From positions 1-57,225 of the forward strand of contig CAIKMQ010000047.1 in the NCBI GenBank assembly GCA_903828565.1: DNA of 57,225 nt, read 5' to 3'. Made by a program: the position numbers and the translations under genes. This document shows positions 15,556-25,023 of this stretch, piece after piece (within the stretch, counting starts at the first letter, position 1; each line of letters begins with the position of its first letter). The stretch comes from an uncultured Leptolinea sp. GTDB lineage: Bacteria; Chloroflexota; Anaerolineae; Anaerolineales; Anaerolineaceae. Under the pieces are notes generated by a model. That model ran no database searches. It saw only the letters and a program-made list of their open reading frames with translations, and was not told where the DNA came from.

Positions 15556-16923
15556 GAAATACTGAAAGCGCAAAATGAACAGGTAAGTATCATCGGCGGC
15601 GGACTGGCGGGGTGTGAAGCCGCATGGCAGGCAGCACAGCAAGGTGCATTTGTGACTCTTTACGAAATGCGCCCGGTGAAAATGACCGGAGCACATACCA
15701 CCGGTAATCTAGCCGAGCTGGTATGTTCGAACTCGTTGGGAACCTTACTGCATGATCGTGGGACCGGCTTACTGATTGAAGAATTACGCATATGCGGTTC
15801 GCTACTGATCCAACTGGCAATAGAAAGCCGGGTACCCGCCGGGTCAGCATTAGCCGTTGACCGGGATAAGTTTTCTGCGACGGTGTTGGCAGCTATATCG
15901 CAGCACCCCCGGATCAAGATCATCAGGCAAGAAGTGACACAGATTCCTGATGGGATGACTATTATTTCCAGCGGACCATTAACATCTGACGATCTGGCTG
16001 TCAATATTGCCCAATTAACCGGCAAAGACAGGTTGTTCTTTTATGATGCAGTAGCGCCAATCGTATCCGGGGAGACGATCGATATGGAAAAGGCATTTTC
16101 TGCTTCCCGCTATGGCCGTGGGGAGGAAGATGAGGGCGATTACCTGAATTGCCCGCTTAATAAAGAACAGTATTCAAGCTTTATTAATGAACTCATTCGA
16201 GCAGAACACATCGAACTGAAGGATTTTGAGTATGACATCCAACACGGGGTGAAAGCGGGAGGTAGTGTGTTCTTCGAAAGGTGCCTGCCTGTTGAGCAAC
16301 TGGCAGGCCGCGGTGAAAAGGCTTTAGCTTTTGGCCCGATGCGGCCGACGGGTTTGACCGATCCGCGAACCGGACGCTGGCCGCATGCCATTGTTCAGTT
16401 AAGACACGAAGATACAAAGGGAGATTTGTACAACCTGGTGGGGTTTCAAACCAACCTGACATACCCGGAGCAGGAAAGGGTATTCCACCTCATACCTGGC
16501 CTTGAGAAGGCACTATTCGTGCGCTATGGACAGATGCATAGAAATACCTTTTTGTGCGCTCCAGAAATCCTTCAGCCAAGCCTGCAAATGAACACACGTC
16601 ATAATCTGTTATTTGCCGGTCAGTTGACAGGTGTTGAAGGCTATGCCGGTAATATTGCGACCGGCCTTCTTGCTGGGATCAATGCCGCAAGAATATTGGC
16701 TGATAAACCTGTGTTTATTCCTCCGACAGAAACGATGCTGGGTTCATTGATCCGGTACATCACTTCGGCAAATGCAGATCACTTTCAACCCATGAAAGCC
16801 AATTTTGGGTTGCTACCTGAGATCCAGGTAGCAAACAAGCGAGTTCCAAAACGTCAGAAATATCAATGGAAAGCAGAGCGGGCGACCAAAGCCATGCAGG
16901 AATATTGGAATGCGTGGAAATAA
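15553..16923 (+). CDS. trmFO: Folate-dependent tRNA (uracil-54-C5)-methyltransferase TrmFO
   Basis: Makes ribothymidine at tRNA position 54 using methylenetetrahydrofolate and FAD. The 456-residue chain has the N-terminal FAD-binding GGGLAGCEAAWQAA, the conserved VCSNSLGT cysteine block and RCLPVEQLA (the two catalytic cysteine regions of the family), plus GPMRPTGLTDPRTG and the C-terminal FAD loop GVEGYAGNIATGL. First gene of a plus-strand cluster; its 3' end overlaps the M28 peptidase gene by 14 nt. The promoter arrangement suggests a leaderless message. Confidence 0.96.
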   Translation: MEILKAQNEQVSIIGGGLAGCEAAWQAAQQGAFVTLYEMRPVKMTGAHTTGNLAELVCSNSLGTLLHDRGTGLLIEELRICGSLLIQLAIESRVPAGSALAVDRDKFSATVLAAISQHPRIKIIRQEVTQIPDGMTIISSGPLTSDDLAVNIAQLTGKDRLFFYDAVAPIVSGETIDMEKAFSASRYGRGEEDEGDYLNCPLNKEQYSSFINELIRAEHIELKDFEYDIQHGVKAGGSVFFERCLPVEQLAGRGEKALAFGPMRPTGLTDPRTGRWPHAIVQLRHEDTKGDLYNLVGFQTNLTYPEQERVFHLIPGLEKALFVRYGQMHRNTFLCAPEILQPSLQMNTRHNLLFAGQLTGVEGYAGNIATGLLAGINAARILADKPVFIPPTETMLGSLIRYITSANADHFQPMKANFGLLPEIQVANKRVPKRQKYQWKAERATKAMQEYWNAWK

Positions 16924-17809
16924 CCGCAAGCAAGTTGTTTTTCTCGTTCTTGCTTGTGTGATATTTGCCATCGGTGCAGGCATCCTTATCCTAAATTCCC
17001 TCCGCAATACGGATGAAAAAACCTTTGATGGTCAGGCTGCTTATGCAAATGTCGCAGCGCAAATGGCCTTTGGGCCACGCTTACCAGGCTCACAGGCACA
17101 GACTGCACTTCTGGTTTGGGCGGCAGAGCAGTTGGAGAAGAGCGGTTGGGATGTGGTGATCCAAAATGGAAGCCAGGAGGGGCATGGGCTTAGGAACCTC
17201 ATTGCCAGAAAAGGAATTGGGAAGAATCTGATTTTACTAACAGCGCATTACGATTCGCGCCTGGTTGCCGACCGCGACCCGGATTACCCTGCGGTTATTG
17301 CCCCAGTCCCCGGCGCCAATGATGGCGCTTCCGGTGTGGCTGTATTGCTAGAACTCGCGCGTGTCCTGGATATCCCGACAGACTGCACGGTATGGATCGT
17401 CTTATTTGATATTGAGGATAATGGAAGATTGGAAGGTTGGAATTGGATCCTGGGTTCGACATATTTTGTTCAGCACCTGGATGGAATTCCACAAGCCGTG
17501 ATCAATTTAGATATGGTGGGTGATAAAGATCTGGTCATACTACCGGAAACTAATTCCACCCGCTGGTTGAGGGAAGATATTTGGAAGCTGGCAGATGAAA
17601 TGGGTTACGCTGAGGTATTTACGTCTGAAGGCGAAAAAAGTATTTTAGATGATCACACGCCATTTTTACTGGCTGGTATACCTGCTGTTGATATCATTGA
17701 TATTGAGTACCCCTATTATCACACCCGTGCTGATGGCCTGGAGCAAGTATCGGCAGAGTCAATGGCAATAGTAGGCCGGGTAATTGAGCGCTGGCTGGAA
17801 GATTACTGA
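16910..17809 (+). CDS. Membrane-anchored M28-family zinc peptidase or glutaminyl cyclase-like enzyme
   Basis: 299 residues with an N-terminal hydrophobic anchor (about 9-28) and an M28 fold facing outward. Metal-site candidates appear in family order: His in LTAHYDSR, Asp in GANDGASG, acidic pair in FDIEDNG, Asp in LDMVGD and His in YYHT. The block DDHTPFLLAGIPAVDIID followed by YP and HT resembles bacterial and animal glutaminyl-peptide cyclotransferases as much as aminopeptidases, so the reaction (peptide-bond hydrolysis or pyroglutamate formation) is open. It overlaps trmFO by 14 nt and is probably co-translated. Confidence 0.8.
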   Translation: MRGNNRKQVVFLVLACVIFAIGAGILILNSLRNTDEKTFDGQAAYANVAAQMAFGPRLPGSQAQTALLVWAAEQLEKSGWDVVIQNGSQEGHGLRNLIARKGIGKNLILLTAHYDSRLVADRDPDYPAVIAPVPGANDGASGVAVLLELARVLDIPTDCTVWIVLFDIEDNGRLEGWNWILGSTYFVQHLDGIPQAVINLDMVGDKDLVILPETNSTRWLREDIWKLADEMGYAEVFTSEGEKSILDDHTPFLLAGIPAVDIIDIEYPYYHTRADGLEQVSAESMAIVGRVIERWLEDY

Positions 17810-17815
17810 TACAAT
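17807..17815 (+). promoter_or_regulatory. Possible internal promoter before the aminotransferase gene
   Basis: TGATACAAT is an extended -10 box at the end of the M28 gene, about 20-30 nt before the aminotransferase start. No convincing -35 is seen. Confidence 0.35.
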
Positions 17816-17835
17816 AGAATAACTCTATTTCACTG

Positions 17836-19035
17836 ATGGTGACAATGAATACTACAACTATTAACTTTCCTGCCGCAGACCGGATCGCTTCATTCAAACC
17901 GTATTTTTTCGTCATTCTAGCCAGACAAATCGCCAGCCTGAAAGCTCGCGGAGTGGATGTCATCCGACTGGATATGGGTTCCCCGGATCTTGCGCCGGAT
18001 GCAACGATCATTCAAAGACTGCAGGAGCAGGCAGGAAGAAAAGATACACATTCCTACGCACCCAGCGGAGGTACGCCAGAATTCCGTGAGGGCGTGGCTA
18101 CCTATTACCTCAATCGTTTCGGTGTCGAGTTGGACCCTGTGAAGGAAGTGCATGGGCTGATTGGTTCCAAAGAAGGGCTTTTTGCTCTCAGTCAGGTGAT
18201 CCTGAACCCGGGGGATGTGTCACTGGTATCCGATCCCGGATATCCGGTTTACTCCGCCAGTGGAATTATCGCAGGTGCCGAAATCGTCTCAGTTCCATTA
18301 CTGGAGAAGAACGCCTTTTTACCCGATCTGAGCTCGATACCGGAAGAAAAGTTGAAAAGAGCCAAGATTATCTGGGTGAATTATCCCAATAACCCAACCG
18401 GAGCAACAGCGAATGATGATTTCTATAGAGAATTGATTCTGTTTGCGCATAGGCATCGCATTTTGATCGCTCATGACCTGGCTTATGCAGATGTGACCTA
18501 CGATGGGTACCTCGCGCCTTCTATCATGCAATATGACGGAGCAATGGATGTGTCCGTTGAATTTAATTCATTGTCCAAGAGCTATAACATGGCAGGCTGG
18601 CGCCTGGGAATGGCTGTCGGTAATCCGCAGGTATTGGATTATCTGGGTACCTATAAAAGTCAACAGGATACATCTCACTTTATCCCAGTCCTTTCAGCCG
18701 GGGCAATAGCCATGACAGGTAGCCAGGAGTGGCTGAAAGAAAGAAATGCGATATACCAGGAGCGCCGCCAGGTAGTTCTCGATGCGCTTGAAACGGTCGG
18801 TCTCAAAGCCAGCAAGCCAAGAGCAGCCATTTATATCTGGGTGAAGATTCCGGGGCAGAGTTTAAGCGCGGATTACTGCTCTCGCTTGTTGGAAGAGACC
18901 GGGGTAAGCACCACACCCGGTAGTGTTTATGGCCAGTATGGAGAAGGATACTTGCGAATATCTCTTTGCATCCCGGCTGTCAGGCTTTTAGAAGCCATGA
19001 ATAGATTGACTGAGTGGGTAAGAAAGACAGGCTGA
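17836..19035 (+). CDS. PLP-dependent class I aminotransferase, LL-diaminopimelate aminotransferase-like
   Basis: 399 residues of fold-type I aminotransferase. Cofactor motifs: SKEGLF, YPVYSA, the NYPNNPTGA loop, HDLAYAD, the PLP lysine in SLSKSYNMAGWRLG, and the C-terminal substrate arginine in GYLRISL. The sequence style (VIRLDMGSPDL, YPNNPTGA, LSKSYNMAGWR) is close to the DapL group that converts tetrahydrodipicolinate directly to LL-diaminopimelate, but alanine/aspartate-type enzymes are not excluded. The start is uncertain: ATG at 17836, or ATG at 17845 with GGTGA just upstream. It ends one base before hflX. Confidence 0.82.
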   Translation: MVTMNTTTINFPAADRIASFKPYFFVILARQIASLKARGVDVIRLDMGSPDLAPDATIIQRLQEQAGRKDTHSYAPSGGTPEFREGVATYYLNRFGVELDPVKEVHGLIGSKEGLFALSQVILNPGDVSLVSDPGYPVYSASGIIAGAEIVSVPLLEKNAFLPDLSSIPEEKLKRAKIIWVNYPNNPTGATANDDFYRELILFAHRHRILIAHDLAYADVTYDGYLAPSIMQYDGAMDVSVEFNSLSKSYNMAGWRLGMAVGNPQVLDYLGTYKSQQDTSHFIPVLSAGAIAMTGSQEWLKERNAIYQERRQVVLDALETVGLKASKPRAAIYIWVKIPGQSLSADYCSRLLEETGVSTTPGSVYGQYGEGYLRISLCIPAVRLLEAMNRLTEWVRKTG

Positions 19036-19036
19036 T

Positions 19037-20353
19037 ATGTCTACAAAGATAGCTGAGCCAACCAAGCCTGAAAAGGAACGAGCTTTCCTGGTTGGAGTGG
19101 AAGTCCATTCTCAACCCGGTTTGATCAGCATGCAAGATTCACTGGAAGAACTGGAGCGCCTGGCGGATACTGCCGGGTTGGATGTGGTGGGTGAGTTAAC
19201 TCAGAAGATCGATAGACCGAGCTCCGACACTTACATCGGATCTGGAAAAGTGGAAGAACTTCGCGCTTTTACTGAGGAAACTCTGGCAGATGTCATCATT
19301 TTTGATGTCGACCTATCTCCCCGGCATCAACGCGAGTTAGAAAAGGTATTCGGTACAGATGTGCGGATATTGGATCGTACGGCATTGATCCTGGATATCT
19401 TTGCGCAACATGCCAGCACGCGCGAGGGATACCTGCAGGTTGAACTTGCTCAACTGGAATATCGTTTGCCCCGCCTGACCAGAGCCTGGACACACCTGGC
19501 AAGGCAGGCTGGCGGTGGTGGTGGACGGGCGGGCGGTGTCGGGGGTGTGGGTTTACGGGGTCCTGGTGAAACACAGCTAGAGGTGGATCGTCGGGAGATC
19601 GGGCACCGCATCCATAAATTAAAAGAAGAGATCGAGAAGATCCGGGAACATCGCAACCAGTACCGCCAGCAGCGAAAACGCGCGCGGACGCCGATCGTTG
19701 CGCTGGTAGGATACACAAATGCCGGCAAGTCGACCTTATTGAATACATTGGCAAAAACAGATATCTACGCGGCTGATCAGTTATTTGCCACCCTGGATCC
19801 TACAACACGCAGGGTCTCACTCCCTGATGGGCAGATCATTCTTCTGACCGATACGGTAGGGTTTATCCAAAAACTACCGACTCAGTTGATTGCAGCTTTC
19901 AGAGCAACCCTGGAAGAAATATCAGAAGCCGATCTGCTGCTGCACGTGATCGACGGCACGCATCCCATTGCATTACAACAAGCCCAATCCGTAACGCAAA
20001 CTTTAGAGCAGATTGGTGCCGGGAGTATCCCCACCATTTCTGTGCTGAATAAAGTGGATGAACTCGAAAAGGAAGAGATCGTTCAGTTAGTGCGTGACAC
20101 TTTCCCCGGGGCAGTACCCATTTCAGGCCTTCGTGGTTTGGGAATGGAGATTTTACTGGAAAAGATCGAACATGATTTATTCCAATCCTTATTGCCTGTA
20201 CATATTCACCTGCCTTACACAGAAGGTCAATTGATCTCCATGTTTCATGAGAATGGGGTGATCGATTCAATCAAGTACAATGCAAAGGTAGTGGATATTA
20301 GAGGGAAAATCCCCGGGCGAATGTATGCCCGCTACCAGCCATTTGAGGTATAA
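19037..20353 (+). CDS. hflX: Ribosome-associated GTPase HflX
   Basis: GTPase that binds the 50S subunit and splits stalled ribosomes. The 438-residue chain has the HflX N-terminal domain (RPSSDTYIGSGKVEEL, then LSPRHQRELE), the glycine-rich connector GGGGGRAGGVGGVGLRGPGE, a helical ETQLEVDRR segment, and a G domain with G1 GYTNAGKST, G3 DTVGF and G4 NKVD. It starts one base after the aminotransferase stop and ends at a strong terminator, so it is the last gene of the trmFO cluster. Confidence 0.95.
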   Translation: MSTKIAEPTKPEKERAFLVGVEVHSQPGLISMQDSLEELERLADTAGLDVVGELTQKIDRPSSDTYIGSGKVEELRAFTEETLADVIIFDVDLSPRHQRELEKVFGTDVRILDRTALILDIFAQHASTREGYLQVELAQLEYRLPRLTRAWTHLARQAGGGGGRAGGVGGVGLRGPGETQLEVDRREIGHRIHKLKEEIEKIREHRNQYRQQRKRARTPIVALVGYTNAGKSTLLNTLAKTDIYAADQLFATLDPTTRRVSLPDGQIILLTDTVGFIQKLPTQLIAAFRATLEEISEADLLLHVIDGTHPIALQQAQSVTQTLEQIGAGSIPTISVLNKVDELEKEEIVQLVRDTFPGAVPISGLRGLGMEILLEKIEHDLFQSLLPVHIHLPYTEGQLISMFHENGVIDSIKYNAKVVDIRGKIPGRMYARYQPFEV

Positions 20354-20380
20354 AAAAAACCGCCGGAAGGCGGTTTTTTC
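20353..20380. terminator. Bidirectional terminator between hflX and rpmF
   Basis: Stem CCGCC/GGCGG with GGAA loop is extended by an A7/T6 flank, giving a T tract on either strand. It lies between the convergent hflX and rpmF genes. Confidence 0.9.
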
Positions 20381-20395
20381 ACAGGTATGGGTGTC

Positions 20396-20593
20396 TTACT
20401 TTTTCTTGGCTTCGGCGGCTACACTGATGGCTTCTTTGCCACGATAATAACCACACTTGCCGCACACGGTGTGAGCAAGGCGCATTTCGCCACAATTGCT
20501 GCACTGGACTAATTTGGCAGATGTGAGTGCGTCATTTGCACGGCGACGATCACGACGGCCTTGTGAATGTTTTCGCTTGGGTTGTGGAACCAT
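20396..20593 (-). CDS. rpmF: 50S ribosomal protein L32
   Basis: 65-residue large-subunit protein with the L32 N-terminus (PKRKHSQGRRDRRRAND) and a zinc-binding pair CSNCGE and CGKCGYY, so it is the zinc-dependent (C+) form. It is monocistronic with a strong promoter; the yceD, plsX and fab genes that often neighbour rpmF are absent. GGAGAT lies before the ATG. Confidence 0.96.
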   Translation of the reverse strand: MVPQPKRKHSQGRRDRRRANDALTSAKLVQCSNCGEMRLAHTVCGKCGYYRGKEAISVAAEAKKK

Positions 20594-20636
20594 TCTCTAT
20601 CTCCTGATTACTCTATGATACCGGATTAACGGAAAG

Positions 20637-20666
20637 ATTATACCAATGCAGGGCGAAATCTGTCAA
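20637..20666 (-). promoter_or_regulatory. rpmF promoter (near-consensus)
   Basis: On the minus strand TTGACA (20661-20666) and TATAAT (20637-20642) are both perfect, with an 18-nt spacer and a TGG extension before the -10. This is the best sigma-70-type promoter in the window and fits a ribosomal protein gene. Confidence 0.85.
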
Positions 20667-20681
20667 GCAATCACTCGGCGG

Positions 20682-21656
20682 TTATATCCATCCCTTGCGC
20701 TTGAAGAACCAGATCATCCCGATAGAGATCAGAACAAATAGAACCCACACATAAAGGTATCCATATTGCCAGTGGATCTCTGGAAAGATGACGAAATTCA
20801 TGCCGTATACTCCGGCAAAAAAAGTAAGTGGTAAGAAAAGGGTGGAAACGATTGTGAGGGCTTTCATTACTTCATTCAGCCGGTTAGAGGTTGCCGATAA
20901 GTAGATATCCAATGTTCCGCTGACAATGTCCCGGACAGATTCTGATAGATCCTGTATGCGCACCAGGTGGTCATAGATATCTCTGAAGTAGATCTTACTT
21001 CCTTCCCGGATCTGGGGAAAATCATCCCGACTGAGTATATTCATCATCTCCCGCTGCGGGCTGATCAACCGCCTTAATGTTAGCGTGGAGTGTTTCAGAT
21101 CCAGTATCCTTTCCAGGGTCGCTGGATCGGGTTTCTGTAATACGCGGTCTTCTAGATACTCAATCTCCTCATCCATCGTATCAATGAGGGGCATGTAGTC
21201 ATCCACAAGCGCATCCAGAATGGCATGGCAGAGGAAATCAGATCCACGACTGGTTAGGCGCTCATCTTTATTCAGGCGATGCCAGATTGCCTCGACAGGT
21301 CGCATATACTGCGAATGATGTGAAGTCACGATGTAATTGGCGCCGAGGAAGATATTTAATTCATCTGTTTCCATGGCGCCATTCCCTTCTTGCATGATCA
21401 GGTTATGCGCGATGATGAAGAGATAATCACGGTAATCATCCACTTTGGCTGTTTGAAAACCGGTACTCTGGCAATCTTCTATTGCCAGTGGATGAAATTT
21501 GAAAGTATGGTGAAGGATCTGATCCAACTCATCCTGGTCAGGGTTATTCAAGTTCACCCACAGTAGGCCATTACCGCTGCCAACAACCGCCTGGATCTCA
21601 GGGATTCCCAGGGCCATAGTGGCTTTCCCGTTCTCGTAGAAGATGGTCTGGATCAT
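20682..21656 (-). CDS. corA: CorA-type magnesium/cobalt transporter
   Basis: 324-residue pentameric Mg2+ channel subunit. A large cytosolic alpha/beta domain and long helix precede two C-terminal TM helices; the selectivity signature YGMNF is present, followed by a basic tail (FKRKGWI). GGAGG lies 7 nt before the ATG. It is 53 nt downstream of the SufT-like gene on the same strand and may be read from the sufR promoter, though a direct role in Fe-S metabolism is not implied. Confidence 0.95.
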   Translation of the reverse strand: MIQTIFYENGKATMALGIPEIQAVVGSGNGLLWVNLNNPDQDELDQILHHTFKFHPLAIEDCQSTGFQTAKVDDYRDYLFIIAHNLIMQEGNGAMETDELNIFLGANYIVTSHHSQYMRPVEAIWHRLNKDERLTSRGSDFLCHAILDALVDDYMPLIDTMDEEIEYLEDRVLQKPDPATLERILDLKHSTLTLRRLISPQREMMNILSRDDFPQIREGSKIYFRDIYDHLVRIQDLSESVRDIVSGTLDIYLSATSNRLNEVMKALTIVSTLFLPLTFFAGVYGMNFVIFPEIHWQYGYLYVWVLFVLISIGMIWFFKRKGWI

Positions 21657-21709
21657 GGAAACACCTCCGATCAGGAATGATGCTAATGATTTCCCGTAGT
21701 TCTAGTTGG

Positions 21710-22066
21710 CTAAAATAAACCCCACTCAAATCCTTCAGGATTTTCCATCATGGAAATATCCCAGGGTTCCATACCCAGAGCCATTACAACTTCCATTTGG
21801 ACTACACCTTTTGCCATTTCTTTGGTCGAATCCACCAGTACAGGGGCATAGGGGCAGAAAGGGGTCGTCATGATCATGCTGATGACGAGCATACCATCGC
21901 TCACCTGAACATTACGGACCAGGCCCAGTTGGATGATGCTCATTTGTATTTCTGGATCCATCACCTGTTGAAAAGCTGCGCGAAGGGGAATTAACAATTC
22001 CGGATTGGTTGTTTCAATATCCCACGTTGGGCGATTGGGTTTGATTTCAGGGATTTGGTCAGTCAT
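21710..22066 (-). CDS. MIP18/DUF59-family Fe-S maturation factor (SufT-like)
   Basis: 118-residue MIP18-family protein. The core LRAAFQQVMDPEIQMSIIQL and the TPFCPYAP cysteine motif match PaaD/SufT-type factors that help load Fe-S clusters onto target proteins. It has an N-terminal extension of about 25 residues. Its ATG overlaps the sufR stop as ATGA, so regulator and maturation factor are co-translated; the divergent suf operon supports the role. Confidence 0.85.
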   Translation of the reverse strand: MTDQIPEIKPNRPTWDIETTNPELLIPLRAAFQQVMDPEIQMSIIQLGLVRNVQVSDGMLVISMIMTTPFCPYAPVLVDSTKEMAKGVVQMEVVMALGMEPWDISMMENPEGFEWGLF

Positions 22067-22695
22067 GCAGTTTTTCCAGTCTGGGAGGGGTTTTTAATAG
22101 AATACGTGCAATGGTCATTCCCAAAAAGCACACAATTAATTTTTTCAACTGGGGTGGAAAGGATGGCAGCAATCATGGTTTTATCAACAGTGCACACCTC
22201 CGGATGATTTTGACCGATATGCAAGTACGGGCAGGAAATCTCGTGGATCAGATAGTTGTCCCCCGATTTTTCCCAGGCTACGGTGAAGCCTTCGCGTGAG
22301 AGGAGGTTCTGAATGAGATTCAACTTCTCCTCTATGCTCATGTTCTCAGCCAGGAGTTGGTAATTAGCGCTCATATCCAATGCTATTTCAGTAAATAAGC
22401 GATCTACGACAGGGGCAGGTAAGGTGTTTTTCATCTGATCCAGGATCTTAGTGGTCAGTTTGAGATAGTTGGTTGGAAACATCTCCGACCCGGATTCGGT
22501 CAGGCTGTACAGCTGACGGGGGCGTCCGATACCATGCCTTTCCTCTTCAGATTTGATCAAGCCCTGCACCAGCAGATTTGAGAGGTGATGACGAACAGAG
22601 ATATCATTGATACCAACCTCTGCAGCCAACTCGGAAACGGTACTGTGAGGCCGGCTTAGAAGGGCTTGTAAGATCCTTTCACGGGTAGATTTCAT
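22063..22695 (-). CDS. sufR: SufR-type Fe-S-sensing transcriptional repressor
   Basis: Predicted repressor of the divergent suf operon that reports Fe-S supply through its own cluster. The 210-residue chain has an N-terminal winged helix (RERILQALLSRPHSTVSELA, then DISVRHHLSNLLVQGLI), a dimer region, and a C-terminal cysteine set spaced C-x12-C-x19-C-x7-C (CPYLHIGQNHPEVC, then INC and DHC) matching cyanobacterial SufR. I start it at 22695 with GGAGG just upstream; the frame stays open to 22737 but those residues precede the HTH. It overlaps the SufT-like gene by 4 nt. Confidence 0.88.
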   Translation of the reverse strand: MKSTRERILQALLSRPHSTVSELAAEVGINDISVRHHLSNLLVQGLIKSEEERHGIGRPRQLYSLTESGSEMFPTNYLKLTTKILDQMKNTLPAPVVDRLFTEIALDMSANYQLLAENMSIEEKLNLIQNLLSREGFTVAWEKSGDNYLIHEISCPYLHIGQNHPEVCTVDKTMIAAILSTPVEKINCVLFGNDHCTYSIKNPSQTGKTA

Positions 22696-22717
22696 CTTCC
22701 TCCAATTTGCTAACGTC

Positions 22718-22747
22718 TTTATATCATACTCCTGCAAGATTTGTCAA
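22718..22747 (-). promoter_or_regulatory. sufR promoter
   Basis: On the minus strand TTGACA (22742-22747) and TATAAA (22718-22723) have an 18-nt spacer. The -35 lies inside the shared putative operator. Confidence 0.6.
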
Positions 22748-22777
22748 TTATTATGAATATTATAATAAATATTGACT
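22742..22777. promoter_or_regulatory. Candidate SufR operator between divergent suf promoters
   Basis: GTCAAT (22743-22748) and ATTGAC (22771-22776) form an inverted repeat whose arms are the -35 boxes of the two divergent promoters. The centre holds an 8-bp palindrome, ATTATAAT (22759-22766). A dimer bound here would block both promoters. It does not obviously match the CAAC-N6-GTTG site described for cyanobacterial SufR. Confidence 0.45.
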
Positions 22778-22800
22778 ATATGCTTTCACCTTGCTATAAT
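22772..22800 (+). promoter_or_regulatory. suf operon promoter
   Basis: TTGACT (22772-22777), 17-nt spacer, TATAAT (22795-22800). The predicted start is near 22807, leaving a leader of about 25 nt with GGAG before the sufC ATG. Confidence 0.8.
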
Positions 22801-22831
22801 CCGAAAGCAAGTTCACTTGAATGGAGACTTT

Positions 22832-23602
22832 ATGGCAACACTGAAGATCAATAACCTGTTTGTGAGCATTGAAGGGAAAGAGATCCTTAAAGGATTTAAC
22901 CTGGAGATGAAAAGCGGTGAAGTACATGCCATCATGGGCCCCAACGGCACAGGAAAATCTACTTTGGCATATACCATCATGGGGCATCCATCCTATACGG
23001 TCACTTCCGGCTCGATCGAGCTGGATGGAACGAACATCATGGATATGGAAGCAGATGAGCGTTCGAGAGCAGGATTATTCCTTGCTTTCCAGTACCCTGT
23101 ATCCATCCCCGGGGTAACAGTAGCGAATTATCTCCGTACCGCGGTTAACGCACATCGAAAGGCTGTTGATCCTCAGTACAAAGGAATATCCATTCCCGAG
23201 TTTCGCAAGATGATGATCGAACGGATGGACTATTTGAAAATGGATCATGCATTCGCAGGACGTTACCTCAATGACGGCTTTTCAGGCGGTGAAAAAAAAC
23301 GTGCAGAGATACTGCAAATGGCCATCCTGAAACCCCGTTTTGCCATTCTGGATGAAACCGATTCGGGATTGGATATCGATGCCTTGAGAATTGTCTCTGA
23401 AGGTGTCAATGCCTTAAAGGGGCCGGACCTGGGTGTTCTGGTGATTACTCATTATCAGCGGATTCTGAATTACATCACCCCGGATCACGTGCATGTGATG
23501 ATGGAAGGCCGTATCGTCGAATCCGGCGACGCGCATCTGGCTTTGCATCTCGAAGAACATGGATATGATTGGGTACGCGAAAAACTGGAGGCTGCCAGAT
23601 AA
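22832..23602 (+). CDS. sufC: Fe-S assembly ATPase SufC
   Basis: ABC-type ATPase of the SufBCD scaffold that drives cluster assembly. The 256-residue chain has Walker [11 protein letters not shown]-loop FQYPVSIPG, signature [12 protein letters not shown] and Walker [13 protein letters not shown], with the SufC-typical SGGEKKR. The ATG at 22832 has GGAG upstream; the frame is open further upstream but runs through the promoter. First gene of suf operon sufC-B-D-(unknown)-S-U-Rieske. Confidence 0.97.
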   Translation: MATLKINNLFVSIEGKEILKGFNLEMKSGEVHAIMGPNGTGKSTLAYTIMGHPSYTVTSGSIELDGTNIMDMEADERSRAGLFLAFQYPVSIPGVTVANYLRTAVNAHRKAVDPQYKGISIPEFRKMMIERMDYLKMDHAFAGRYLNDGFSGGEKKRAEILQMAILKPRFAILDETDSGLDIDALRIVSEGVNALKGPDLGVLVITHYQRILNYITPDHVHVMMEGRIVESGDAHLALHLEEHGYDWVREKLEAAR

Positions 23603-23616
23603 GCAGGTGGTCTACT

Positions 23617-25023
23617 ATGGCCGAACAAGATAAATTTATTGATCAATTAACAGATTACCAGTTCGGGTTCAGTGACCCCTCGACTTTTGTCTATAAAGCA
23701 AAAGCCGGCCTGGATGAAAATGTGGTACGGGAAATTTCCACCCGAAAGGGAGAACCAGCCTGGATGCTGGAGTTCCGGCTGAAAGCCTTGGCTCACTACA
23801 ACCAACGTCCGATGCCTAACTGGGGCGCGGATCTCAGCGGTTTGAATCTGGATGATATTTTTTATTATGTCCAACCTGCAGAAGCTGCCGGACGTACCTG
23901 GGATGAAGTGCCTGATACCATAAAAACGACTTTTGACCGGTTAGGTATCCCTGAAGCCGAGCAGAAATTCCTGGCTGGTGTTGGCGCGCAATATGAATCT
24001 GAGATGGTTTATCACAGCATTCAAGAGCACTTGGAAAAACAGGGTGTGATCTTTTTAAGCATCGAAGATGGTTTGCGCCAACATCCAGATCTATTCAAGC
24101 AATACTTTGGGACCGTTGTACCGATTGAAGATAATAAATTCGCTGCGTTGAACAGCGCAGTTTGGTCTGGCGGTTCCTTCGTTTATATTCCACCGGGTGT
24201 CAAGGTAGATCTTCCCTTACAGGCTTACTTCCGCTTGAACGAAGCAAAGATCGGCCAGTTTGAGCGATCGATAATAATCGCGGATGAAGGTTCGCAGGTG
24301 CATTATGTGGAAGGCTGCACTGCTCCCCAGTACACTACCAATTCATTACACTCCGGTGTTATTGAGATCGTAGTAAAGCGTGGGGCACGGGTACGGTATA
24401 CAACGATCCAAAACTGGTCAACTAATGTTTATAACCTGGTGACCCAACGTGCCATGGTTTTAGGTGATGGCACAATGGAATGGGTCGATTCCAATCTGGG
24501 ATCCAAGGTCACAATGAAGTACCCTTCCTGTTATCTAATGGAACCGGGTGCTCATGGCGAGATCCTTTCTATGGCATTTGCAGGTCCGGGGCAATATCAG
24601 GATACTGGCGGAAAAATGCTCCATTTTGCACCACATACATCCAGTAAGATCACTTCTAAATCCATCAGTAAAGGCGGCGGACGCACCAGTTATCGTGGAT
24701 TGCTTAAAGTCCATCGCGACATGGCGGATGTAAAGAGCAATGTAGTATGTGATGCTCTGCTGCTCGATCCTGCATCGCGCTCAGACACATATCCATTCAT
24801 TGAGATAGATTCAGAGGATGTGACGATCGGGCACGAAGCTTCAGTATCAAAAGTCGGTGAAGAACAGCTTTTTTACCTGATGAGCCGCGGATTGTCACGC
24901 GAGGATGCGACAACTATGGTAGTATCCGGGTTCATTGAGCCGCTGGTAAAAGAACTGCCCATGGAATACGCGGTTGAAATGAACCGATTGATACAGTTAC
25001 AGATGGAAGGATCGGTCGGGTGA
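23617..25023 (+). CDS. sufB: Fe-S assembly scaffold SufB
   Basis: 468-residue beta-helix core of the SufBCD complex that receives persulfide sulfur and builds the cluster. Family blocks: [56 protein letters not shown], the conserved Cys in [11 protein letters not shown] and the C-terminal [20 protein letters not shown]. It starts at 23617 (AGGTGG upstream), just after sufC. Its stop overlaps the sufD GTG. Confidence 0.97.
   Translation: MAEQDKFIDQLTDYQFGFSDPSTFVYKAKAGLDENVVREISTRKGEPAWMLEFRLKALAHYNQRPMPNWGADLSGLNLDDIFYYVQPAEAAGRTWDEVPDTIKTTFDRLGIPEAEQKFLAGVGAQYESEMVYHSIQEHLEKQGVIFLSIEDGLRQHPDLFKQYFGTVVPIEDNKFAALNSAVWSGGSFVYIPPGVKVDLPLQAYFRLNEAKIGQFERSIIIADEGSQVHYVEGCTAPQYTTNSLHSGVIEIVVKRGARVRYTTIQNWSTNVYNLVTQRAMVLGDGTMEWVDSNLGSKVTMKYPSCYLMEPGAHGEILSMAFAGPGQYQDTGGKMLHFAPHTSSKITSKSISKGGGRTSYRGLLKVHRDMADVKSNVVCDALLLDPASRSDTYPFIEIDSEDVTIGHEASVSKVGEEQLFYLMSRGLSREDATTMVVSGFIEPLVKELPMEYAVEMNRLIQLQMEGSVG

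Noticed and set aside
19296-19754. Minus-strand open frames of 92-152 codons rich in Pro/Arg
   Set aside because: They are antisense shadows of the glycine-rich region of hflX, with no ribosome site or family resemblance.
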